Source: Oryzias latipes (taxonomy: Eukaryota; Chordata; Actinopteri; Beloniformes; Adrianichthyidae). Taken from it: a DNA stretch of 64,000 nt. Positions 21,527 through 31,778 of this stretch are shown piece after piece. The stretch lies in assembly GCF_002234675.1 (NCBI RefSeq), contig NC_019866.2, forward strand, positions 14,537,261 through 14,601,260. The letters are read 5' to 3'. Within the stretch, counting starts at the first letter, position 1; every line of letters begins with the position of its first letter. Position numbers and translations under genes: made by a program. Below the pieces are notes generated by a model, which was not told where the DNA came from, did not search any database, and saw nothing but the letters and a program-made list of their open reading frames with translations.

Positions 21527-23533
21527 ATGGCGTCGCTCGGAAGGAGGCGCGGTGTCCCAATAAGCAGGGAGAGGTCAGTTACTCCACATTTTACTGTTTA
21601 AGCAAGAATATTTTGGTGGGGTACATTTCTTTGTCGATGTCAAAGTTCATGGGTTTTCCGACATGCACATTGGCCAAGTTTAAAAGTCAAACGGCAGCGA
21701 AGAAAGTTATAATTTCAACCCCATTAGCTCTCGTTAGCTGGCTAACGTGAATTCTTAGCTAACGCTAAGGGAAACAAACTAGATGCTCATGTGATATTTT
21801 GATTACATTTAAGCCAGTCGCTTAACTTAGAAAAGAACTGCTGATCACTAAAAACTGTCACGAACACGCGTTATTGTTAATGCTCACATTTTTTCAGAAA
21901 TGTAGGTCAAAGGCAATTGTGTGCTGTCGACCTGCTACAAAAAAACGATCTTGAACTGTTGCTGTTCTGTCTCTCAACTTTACACCACGCGAGCAAGTTA
22001 GCTCGTGTGCCGTACATCGCCATCCTAAAACTGAAATCATTGTCAAGTAGAACATCATTCTCTCCACTCCTCGACGACGCTGATGACATATGTGAGTCAA
22101 CGAAGAAGATGATCCACCAAGACTAATTTTATTTTTTCAGATAAATTTTCGAAATACTGAATTTCAGGAGAGTTTTCCCCAAACAACTCACCTTAAACCC
22201 TGTTAAAGTTCTTCAATATGAATTTCCTAATGTTATATTGTAGCCAAAAGTGCGTTTTGGGGCACTACCTCCTGCATTTGCACACATTTTTCTAAAAATG
22301 TTTGCATTTACAAAAAGGCAAGTTTCCTAATTGAACTTTTGGTTGGGTCAGCAGTGCTTTGTAATTAATACAATTCAAAATTCAAGTGGTTTAAAATGAG
22401 AGAAATATGATCAATATTTATCCAATTAGCTGGCAAACACAGTCACATCCTTTAATGCTGTTCCACAATGAAAGGATTTGGATTTATCTGCTGAACTTCT
22501 GAACCTTGGATTCTTTTGAAAACTTTTAACTATGTTTTGGCATGTTAAGGAAAGCAGAATTAAGTGACTATTCATGCATAATTTTCTAAATACACTCTCT
22601 TTTGTTGGCCGCACAGACCTGGAAGAAAGGTTAGAACTATGGTTAGGTTAATACATGCGACCAACAGCAACATGCAGCCTTGGACGCACTTAAAATCAGT
22701 GCAGCAATGTGCATTTTTGCCGCATGTATTATGTGTGGCTGACATGAATTTCCATCAGTTTTTGAGTTTGCTCACACGTAAATACATGTGAATAACAAGC
22801 AGTAAATGGTCAAATGTAAGGCTAACAAGCTAAAGATAAAGCATGGTTCCCCAAGTTCCTACGCGATCATTTGATGTTTTTTCTTTCATATGCCAACTTA
22901 CTTTAAGTTCAGCTAGACATAAAATACCAAACACACCCTTAAATGTCTTTGTTTTATTCTCTTGCAATGCTGCTTGCCTTTGATTGTTTATCACTTTTTC
23001 TCCTTTTTGTGTACAGGGGAGTAATGGCGGCGTCGGATTGCTACATAGTGCATGAGATCTACAATGGGGAGAATGCACAGGACCAGTTCGAGTATGAGCT
23101 TGAGCAAGCTCTGGAGGCCCAGTATAAATACATTGTTATTGAGCCCACGCGGATCGGAGATGAGACAGCCCGTTGGATTACGGTGGGAAACTGTCTGCAC
23201 AAGACGGCAGTGTTATCAGGCTCTGCCTGCCTCCTGACACCGCTTTCACTGCCTGCTGAATACTCGCGGTATGTGGCGTTGCCCGCCGGCGCCCTCAGCG
23301 TGGCGTGCGCTGCCCTCTACGGGATATCGTGGCAGTTTGATCCTTGTTGCAAATACCAGGTGGAATACGACAGCCAAAAACTTTCGCGGCTGCCCCTGCA
23401 CACGTTGACCTCCTCTACTCCGGTGGTGTTGGTACGCAGGGACGACGTCCACAGAAAGAGACTCCATAATACGATAGCACTGGCTGCCCTGGCATATTGT
23501 GCCAAGAAGATCTATGAACTCTATGCAGTATGA
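21527..23533 (+). CDS. tmem11: Transmembrane protein 11, mitochondrial inner membrane
   Basis: Two exons, 21527-21573 and 23017-23533, give 187 aa (human is about 192). Exon 1 encodes MASLGRRRGVPISRE and joins in phase 2 to RGVMAASDCYIVHEIYNG. The C-terminal two thirds match the vertebrate family closely: EYELEQALEAQYKYIVIEP, GISWQFDPCCKYQVEYD and a terminus ending KKIYELYAV. There are two hydrophobic segments, around LHKTAVLSGSACLLTPLSL and YVALPAGALSVACAALYG. TMEM11 (PMI in flies) shapes cristae and associates with the MICOS complex. The single intron contains an alternative exon at 21898. A ZNF143-like promoter element lies just upstream. Confidence 0.95.
21898..22126 (+). CDS. Candidate alternative terminal exon in the tmem11 intron
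   Basis: A clear acceptor (cattttttcag) at 21897 opens a frame that continues tmem11 exon 1 in the correct phase. It gives R then NVGQRQLCAVDLLQKNDLEL and on to ..STKKMIHQD, then TAA: 76 codons before the stop. The composition looks protein-like (LLLFCLSTLHHASKLARV). However, the opposite strand is also open here, so openness alone is weak evidence. A donor-like GTGAGT inside it at 22091 would not restore the TMEM11 frame. I do not recognise a family. Confidence 0.35.
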
Positions 23534-24328
23534 GTGCACCGAAGAAGATTTACGTACCAACAAAAAAAAAAGGAGAAAAACTAATTAGATAAAGAAAACA
23601 GAAGCTACCCCACCCCACCCCTCACTGTAAGAAAATGGAAGTGAAGACGGGAGCAAAGGTTAGCTCCTCTGGAATTGGTTTTTCCTGCGTTGGTCAGAGG
23701 GATATAGTTAAACTAGAAAGAACTATTGTTTCCCTGCCTTACATTTTCTTTACTTCTGTGTTAACAGCAGCACACGTATCTCCATAGTGCTCTTTCTCTG
23801 TTCTCCATCAGTATCCCGACACACACAGAACTCATGCAGAAAGAAGGGTATAGCAGCATTTCCTCTCAAATGAAGTTGAAATGGGACTGACTTGTTTTTT
23901 TTTTTTGGGTGTGTGTGTTTGTGGGTTTCACACTTCCATCCCTTTTCCTTGTAGTTTTACTGTACCCCTTTCTTGCTGGTCACTACATGACAGTTTCATT
24001 AAACATTAGGATATTTCAAACTCACTTTTCTGTATTTTTATTTTACTTTTCACTAAATGGATCTCCCCCAATCTGAAGGAGTGCTAACAAGTCATCATGC
24101 TAAAGTAGAAAGTCCGCCTTCAGTGGGTAGGTTGTCAGACAGCCTTTGGCTTTATGTTCTACGCATCAGCAACACCAAACAAGGCCAATTAGAAGACTGT
24201 GATTGATTGATTTATATACAGCTTTGTTGAATCGCCACATTTCTGTCAATCAATTATGAAAGGAAAAGAATTGCCCGTTTAAATAAATGTATTGCTAGCC
24301 TATAAAACGAGACTTTGAATGTCTGAAG

Positions 24329-24334
24329 AATAAA
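24329..24334 (+). terminator. tmem11 polyadenylation signal candidates
   Basis: AATAAA here and again at 24493-24498, about 800-960 bases beyond the stop. The stretch 23534-24320 is the probable 3' untranslated region and holds no other gene. Confidence 0.4.
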
Positions 24335-24956
24335 GTGGATTCCACACATGAATTGAGCACTTTGGGAGAACAATCGTGCAACAGATTCTAATTTAAAAAT
24401 AAAAATGTATGTATTTTAGCAGACTGTTGATATTCTGTAAGGGATGCATATTTTTTGCAACTTGTGTATCTTTCCCCTTAGATTTCAGATCAAATAAAGA
24501 AAACCCCTTGTGAATGAAGAACATGCAGATGCTACTTTAGCTGATTACTTAAATCAAATGAGGTGACTTCAAATGGATAAAGTCACATTTTACCATCGAA
24601 AATTGCAGGTAGCTTGTTGGCTTTACCCTAATGGACTGTGAGAGTTTATTGTGAGGTGCGATTTTTATTCATATCAATTAAATGTTAGTATATTTTTAAA
24701 CATCAACTGACTCTTATGCCTAAAATTATTTGATGAATTTATATTCCCCTTACTCTGAGATAAACCGTTTAGCTTGATCACACCAAGAAAGCAGCTTGAC
24801 TTTTACATTTGTTTTAATTAATTTACTTTTGGGTCAAACAATAAGTTCTTAGTACTTTAAAGAACAGCTTTTCATTTTTCTAGTTTATTAAATGGGAACT
24901 ATGGGTTTTAGGTAATAACTCCGTAATCGCTGGTGTGTTTAGCTTTTTGTATTGTG

Positions 24957-24975
24957 ACTACGACTCCCATAAGCC
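24957..24975 (+). promoter_or_regulatory. ZNF143/STAF-like element of the dhrs7b promoter
   Basis: It reads ACTACGACTCCCATAAGCC, again close to the ZNF143/THAP11 consensus. It lies about 140 bases before the end of the inferred 5' untranslated exon of dhrs7b. Confidence 0.45.
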
Positions 24976-24989
24976 TTTGCTGTACTCAT

Positions 24990-25115
24990 GCCCTGCTCCA
25001 CTGCTGACTGAGGCTAGCTAGCCGAACTGCAGAGGTTGGGCCCTTTTCCGTTCTTTTAGGAAAGCCTAACCCACACGGAACATATTTTTTAAATCGACAC
25101 CATTCTTCACGACAG
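24990..25115 (+). other. dhrs7b: Probable 5' untranslated exon of dhrs7b
   Basis: A GC-richer stretch ending at a good donor, GACAG|GTAAAC. It precedes the coding start by an intron of about 1.8 kb and follows the ZNF143-like element. The 5' end is approximate. Confidence 0.4.
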
Positions 25116-26954
25116 GTAAACTCCCAGGTTAGCTTTGTAAGAGTTTTTGTTTGTTTACTTCCTGAGGATTCTCTTTTGAAATTAAGGTGCAAGCTAATGA
25201 TAGTGTTAGCATCGTTGAACATGTCAAACAAACACCCTTAATATATATGATGTCAATTTTAAGGTTATAATGTACAAACGCTTAAGATTAATAGTTCTCT
25301 TTAAAGCATCGTCAGTTTTATAATATTTAATGCAAACACATCTGTTGATTTTAAATCGTGGATTATTTTCGTCGTAACTAAACTAAGCACAACACAAATA
25401 AAACAAAGAAAAAGATTATTAAATTTGGCTCTTATTTTAAAAAGTACATGAAAAACATTGATTGACGCCAAATGTCTGCAAAATTACACATTTTATTTGG
25501 ATTGACTTCACGTAAATTATTTTCTGTGTGTGAGAAATTGAAAACTTTATTTATAAACATACTATGGTTTTTTTTACCCTTTAATGAAATTCTCATTATT
25601 TATCTGCATATTTTCCTTATTTCAACATAAGACTTTGCATTCTCATCAAACTAAACAAATATTAGATGTTTGCATGTGTATGTATACTGAAGAAAAGTGG
25701 CATAAAGGGGGAACTTTGTGGTGCATTTTGTGTCATCTGCTGAGTGAAATGAGGGGACAGATCCCACGTTTTAATAAAATGTGTAAACTATGGAGAGTCA
25801 AATTTGTTTTTTTGTTTTTCTTTTCTTTTTGTTGTTGTTTATTAGAGATTAATAGTAAAAATCCAGCATAAGATTAGTGCAGTTTTTCTGGTTGAAGGTT
25901 TTTAGTTTTTTGCAAGCTCCGTTGCAGATGGTTAACATTTGATTATGAAAGGGCATCAGGGGTGTAGACAGTGGCAGATCAATGAACTTGGTCACTTGGT
26001 CCAAACTAAAACTAAATGAACATTTTTTTAACAGGTAGAAAAGTCATCCATGGTAAATGAAAACACGAACATGCACCTAAGCACTAGATCTGATTAGAGG
26101 TTTTTATGTTTGTGAGATTTGTTTTTTGGAATGTAAATGAATGCAAATTCAGAGAATAAAAACCCAAAACCTTTTTATTTAATGCACGGGGAGAAAACTT
26201 CATGCTGCAACATTCTAAGTTGTTTTTCAATTGAATGTAAACATTATTAAAATAGCTTTTTAAAATGGTTTATCTGTGCATCCATTTAGCTCACTTGCTA
26301 AGTTACTTGTTGATTTTTTACACGCAGGAAATATCATTTGTCAAACTCCTTAATGAAAGACAATAAGAATATTGTTGCAAAATGCTTGATTCAACTGTTT
26401 TTTGCAATACTATTTTACCTAAAGTAAGATAACTCTTTAGTCAAGTTTGATTGAAAGGTGCCATTGTAAAATTGTTCATGTTAAATGTGCAAATAAAGTT
26501 TTGGATACTATTTTTATAATGGTGAAAACTGTTATGGAATGGGATGTCTGTGTTTATGATAAGAATAAGATAACAGAAATTTCCATAGAGACGTTCAGCA
26601 TCATTCAGGCGCTTCTGTCAGCAGGTTTTCTATTGCAAGTTTAAATAAAAAATGTGTAAGTGTTTTTATTTCTTAGGCTTTTAATATATGAATGTAGATG
26701 TAGATAGACATAGATGAAATATTTACAAATTAAAGTAAAAAATACATTTTGGATAAACTGCAAGACAATGTAAACTTTAACTGTACTGAAAAGATTTTGT
26801 TTGTCAAGTTTTAAACTTGGGGTATAAATACATAAAAGTCTTGTTTTGCCTACTATATTTGGAAAGATGTTGAAGATAACATTATTTGGTTAATAATTTC
26901 CTTTTTGTTTGTAACATACAGAAGGAATAGTGACTGTTGGAGAAGCAGCGTGTC

Positions 26955-28867
26955 ATGGGGGGAGCAACACTTCCTCTGGTTTTGACCACTTTAGGGGTCT
27001 TGCTTCTGTACCGGATCCTGACCCGCCTCAGATCAAATGGTTCTGTTCAGGGTTTGGTTGTCGTCATCACAGGGGCCAGCTCCGGACTTGGAAAAGGTCA
27101 GCCTGGCATTTAAGTGTCTACAATATAGTTGGTCAATTTTTTTTATCTTGATCTTATTTTTGATGAAAAACCCAGAGGGATCAAGTGTCAGATGTCACCT
27201 TTTTTTTTGTTGTTTTTTTCCTGTAGAGTGTGCTCGAGTCTTTCACGCTGCAGGTGCACGGCTTGTTGTGTGTGGAAGAGATGCAGGTCGCCTTCAGCAG
27301 GTGGTGCAGGAGCTTACAGCAAGTACCACTGCAACTCAGAAGCAGGCATGGATACACCTACAAACACACTCATATGCACAAATATACGCATAAATGTGTA
27401 TATTTACGCGATAAAAAACAAAGTTTTTACCATTCTGTATTATTAATTTACTACATCCTTACTAAAGGAAAAAAAATTCTCTTAAATTCAATTTTTTCAA
27501 TTAGTCGAAAGAGTTGTAGATGAACAACAACTGTTCTTTTCCTGTGATAGACTTTTTCCCCCAGCACTGTTATCTTTGACCTGGCTAAGGCAGACACTAT
27601 AGGAAAAGCTGCTGAAGAAATCCTTAAATGTTATGGACACGTGGATGTTCTTATCAATAATGCTGGAATCAGTTACCGTGGCAACATACTGGACACCCAC
27701 ATTTCAGTTCAAAGAGAAGTTATGGAAACAAATTACTTTGGACCCATCTCTCTTACCCAAGGTTTGTGAAATAAAAGTCATTTTCTGTGTATTTTTAACC
27801 ACAACCCCCCCCCCCCCCCCCCCCCCCAATTTTAACAATATAAATATATTCCTTTACAATTTATCCCACCTGTTATCTGGCGTCACAGCCCTGCTGCCCT
27901 CCATGGTTCACAGACGAAGCGGTCACATCGTTGTCATCAGCAGCGTGCAGGGAAAGATAGCCATTCCTTCCAGATCTGCTTGTAAGTTTTCTTTGCACGG
28001 CATCATCAGGGAGCAGTTCTATAAAAATACTTGCTGCAATTGTGTGAAAAATGCGTGTCCTTTTTCTGAACAGATGCAGCATCCAAGCATGCAACTCAGG
28101 CATTTTTCGACTGTTTACGGGCAGAGATTGAGCAGAATGGGATCTCAGTGACGGTCATCAGCCCCGGGTACATCCAAACCGACCTGTCAATCAATGCTGT
28201 CACCGGAGATGGCTCCAAATATGGAAGTAAGCAGTTCTTTAATTGATAAAGACCACTTTTAAATCATAGGTGAATTAAATCAATATATTTTACTTAATCA
28301 CTGTCATGTATATGTTTGGTCACTATGAAACATGGAAAATGATTAAATTCCTCCGAAAGCATTTGCATTTTGACAAATACACAAATGTTGGCATTTCATT
28401 CTTGCTCTATTAGGCATTCTGTTGTTTTTTGAAGGTTCGACCCTCCAATCTTATTTAACTGATGACCTGTGGTTTCATTTTAACCGCCACATTAAAAGCT
28501 TTCTGAAAATGGAGGGCAAAATCAACTGGAAACATTGTTCCTTGACCGATGATTCATATTTATAAATCTGTTATAAATGCATCCCTCATCAAAGCTCTTT
28601 TGTTAAAGAAACACATTTTAAAATGAAGCTGTGGACTGCTGTGTCTCATTGATGCTTTCAGTCATGGACAAAGCCACCGCGGCTGGTCAGAACCCCAGGG
28701 ACGTGGCTCATGCCGTCCTGAAGGCCGTCTGTCAGAGGAGCAGCGACGTTCTCCTGGCTGGAACGCTGCCTTCTGTGGCCGTCTACCTGCGCACGCTGTG
28801 GCCAGCGCTGTTCTTCAAACTCATGTCTTCACGAGCTCGCAAAGAGCAGAAACTGAAGGAGAAGTGA
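26955..28867 (+). CDS. dhrs7b: Dehydrogenase/reductase SDR family member 7B
   Basis: Six coding exons: 26955-27096, 27227-27345, 27551-27761, 27889-27981, 28074-28226 and 28662-28867, 307 aa (human 325). It is a short-chain dehydrogenase anchored by an N-terminal membrane helix (residues 5-19). DHRS7B/PexRAP reduces acyl- or alkyl-dihydroxyacetone phosphate in ether-lipid synthesis at peroxisomes and ER. The cofactor motif TGASSGLG is at 39-46, NNAGIS follows in exon 3, ISS precedes the active site, and YAASK (Tyr189, Lys193) spans the exon 4/5 junction. VISPGYI and VAYLRTL-like VAVYLRTL confirm the family. Intron 2 appears to use a GC donor (CAG|GCATGG) with the acceptor at 27550; this gives [20 protein letters not shown], matching human in length. 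Confidence 0.93.
27805..27827. repeat. Poly(C) tract in dhrs7b intron 3
   Basis: An uninterrupted run of 23 C, about 60 bases upstream of the exon 4 acceptor. Its length may be unreliable in the assembly. Confidence 0.9.
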
Positions 28868-28932
28868 GAATCCCGAACTCCAGATTAAACATGCAGAAAG
28901 ATACTGGATGAATGTTGTATGAGTGAGCGATC

Positions 28933-28938
28933 AATAAA
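28933..28938 (+). terminator. dhrs7b polyadenylation signal
   Basis: AATAAA 66 bases beyond the stop, which implies a very short 3' untranslated region. Confidence 0.6.
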
Positions 28939-29000
28939 TCTATTTTTTTAACATTGGTTATGATTTTTTATTTTCTTACAAAATGATGAGCTAAAGTATA

Positions 29001-29213
29001 TTAACCCTTGTGCTATCTTAGATGACCCCACCCTTACATTGACATGTTCTTCCTACCATGACAAAGGTGGATAAAGGTGGAAAGATTTCATGTAATCCAT
29101 GGACACCAGTGAAGATCACAAATCATTGAAGAGAAAAGGTTCAGAGCACTGTCTAGTGGGTCTAGATGACCCAACTCCCAATGTTAAAGTGCCTAGGATA
29201 GCACAAGGGTTAA
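29001..29213. mobile_element. TTAA-flanked MITE, piggyBac-like
   Basis: Perfect inverted ends TTAACCCTTGTGCTATC and GATAGCACAAGGGTTAA enclose 213 bp with no coding capacity. The TTAA target at both tips is the signature of piggyBac-type insertion. TAGATGACCC occurs twice inside. Confidence 0.8.
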
Positions 29214-31596
29214 AAAAACAAACAGATTAGTCAAATAGGTAAATTTCTTTCTTGCAAAAGTTGCTTTCAGTTTGTTCCTTAATGTATTAAATTCAGATTA
29301 AACTTAGAATTTCATTGGTGTTCAGTGATATTACTGTTGGTTTTTTTCTCACTAAATAAAATGAGCCTTGACTGTCAATTTGAAAAACAGGATACTGGAA
29401 AAAATGTAAAATTGCAATGATTAAGCTTTTTGGAAGTGATACCAGCCCCCATGTGGAAAAACACATCAATGTGTCTGGGATGAGTCAAAAAATGAAATCT
29501 GATTTAGTTTATTTTCTGCCCACTGAGTTTTTTTTTTTTATAAAGAACCTGACTGCTTTCTGGAACATGTTTTTCCTAACAACTGTTTTTAAATGAATTT
29601 TTTTTTGTTTGTTTCCCAAATAAATATTTAATAAATTCAAATGAAAATCACATTTAAAAAATGTGAGTGCTTAACTCTTGGTAGTCCCTAAACTAATTTG
29701 GTGTTTGGTAATCTCATCACCCTATTTAATGGCAAGATCTCTAAAAGGCTTTAAAATGTTTGGTTTTACACAATATTTATGTCGCATAATTTTAAAACCT
29801 CTTGGAATAAATCATTGGAACTTTGTATGTAGTTTAGTGAAGCTTTGCTTGGATTTCCAGACATATTCACATAGGGTCGGCCTCATTGTTAGCTTTTTTT
29901 TTTTGGTTTGTAACTTTTTATTTTGTCTCTACACATTTGATCTAAAAAAACTTTTTTATTAAAAAAGATGGTTTTTGTGATAAATTATTAGAGCAAACTA
30001 TAAAATATGTTAGAAAATGTTCAAGAAGGCCCTGGACTAATAAGGGGTAAGCAATATTTTATCTTATAACATTAATTTTTCTGATATTTTATTGAAGATA
30101 AATCATTAAAAAAACTAAGCCTTTTTTATAAGTAAATGAGAAGCAGAAACGAGACACAAACAGGTTTAAATCTATCTTTATACACGGAATAAAAACACCT
30201 TTTACAAACTGAAAACTTCAAATTGGTTTTCCTTTTTAAATGTCACCTTAATATTAAGTTAAACAGAAAGCACTCTATCCGAAATGTTAATAAATAGTCC
30301 AAATAACAATGTACATTATGTTACACAAGCGCAGTGAGTATTGGAATTTGTACAACAGAAAAACACAAATTGAACAGATTTAAACCAAACCTGCTGTTTC
30401 TAATCCTTACTTAGAAGCTAGTGTGACATTATGAAGTTATTCCAGAGATTTTGTTTTTAACATTAATGAACAAACCATATCTAGATTGTTCATTAAAAAA
30501 CCTCAAAAAAGGTCCTGAAGGAATTTGCTCAAAAAGGTGTGGAATAATGCCAACCACTCCTACAGATGGAACAAACATCACACTGATTATGCTAATTCAA
30601 CATTTTTATGCACCAGGCCTGGTTTTCACAGTATTTATTACATAGTAAATACCTGTATGGATGAATTTACCTTCAGTCTTAATAACAAGAGTGACATCAT
30701 GTAAATCAAGAATTCACGTGTCTAGAAGCCAATCATGCTGCTTTAGTGTTCAAAGCTACTCTGAGGGAATTCTTGTAAATTCTTCAAAAAGTTTAAGACT
30801 CAATTTAAGCTGAATATTAATTATTTATGGCTTTAGTGTTTGATTTAAATACATTCTTCTTACTTTTTGTAAAGATTAAATTGAGTGTTAAACTACTGCT
30901 TTTAATTTGTAGGATTCCTTTTTGTTCAATTATATATTAAAAAATGGGATGTCCTTTAAAATATGTTTGGATTTTAAAATTATAATTAAAACAAATCAGT
31001 TACACTGAAATTTAAACAAATCTCAACTTTTATGACGATGCTACACAAAAAAGGATGGCGTAAGAGTTTGATGACACCAAAAAACTGAAATGTGGATGCA
31101 AAATGTCTTTTTAAATATAAATATTCTGTTTCTACAGCTAATAGAAAAAGGAAAAAACAAACAAACCTGGAAATTCTTTAAGCACCTAAATAAAAATGCA
31201 AACTGCAGAGAATTTTAATTAGTGATAAATACAAGCTGCCTTTGCATATGAGGCTGAATGGAACGCAGCCAACATCCAAAAGTGCCTGTTTAAAACAAAA
31301 ACCAGTTCGACCTGAATCATGAGATGAGGAGCACATGGAAACAGAAGGGGTGGGGGGAGGACACTGGTGCGATGCCACACTTTTGCTGTGTGCCACTTTT
31401 GCAGCCTCCTCACATTCGGGTCCAGGACTCTGCGGAGGCCACCGGGTCAGGATCAGACTTGAAGGCTTTGCTGGATGTGCACACTCGCACACAACAACAG
31501 AGCAGGACGAGACGTGACAGACTGGAGGAGATATTTGTTCAAATATGGCGTAGTCTTTTCCTGTACATGAGGTTGGGTTTTGTAAACTCATATATA
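29214..31596. other. Intergenic AT-rich gap between dhrs7b and cramp1
   Basis: The two genes converge here. No protein-like frame, RNA gene or clear repeat was seen. Part may be distal cramp1 3' untranslated sequence if later polyadenylation sites are used. Confidence 0.5.
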
Positions 31597-31602
31597 TTTA
31601 TT
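31597..31602 (-). terminator. cramp1 polyadenylation signal candidate
   Basis: AATAAA on the minus strand, about 180 bases beyond the cramp1 stop. Further copies lie in the AT-rich DNA to the left. Confidence 0.4.
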
Positions 31603-31778
31603 CTCTAAAGTGTTTTTAAAGGGCATGTTTTACCTTAAAGAACAGTTCAGTGACACCAAACGGTCAGGGTTCACTGTTATTATTGCACTTTTACAAACAG
31701 AGTGGCGATGGCTTTCGAGAGGTTTCTTGGTGGTCGTCTAACGTCTAAGCAGATGGCTTGACGGAGCCGGTTCCCTCG

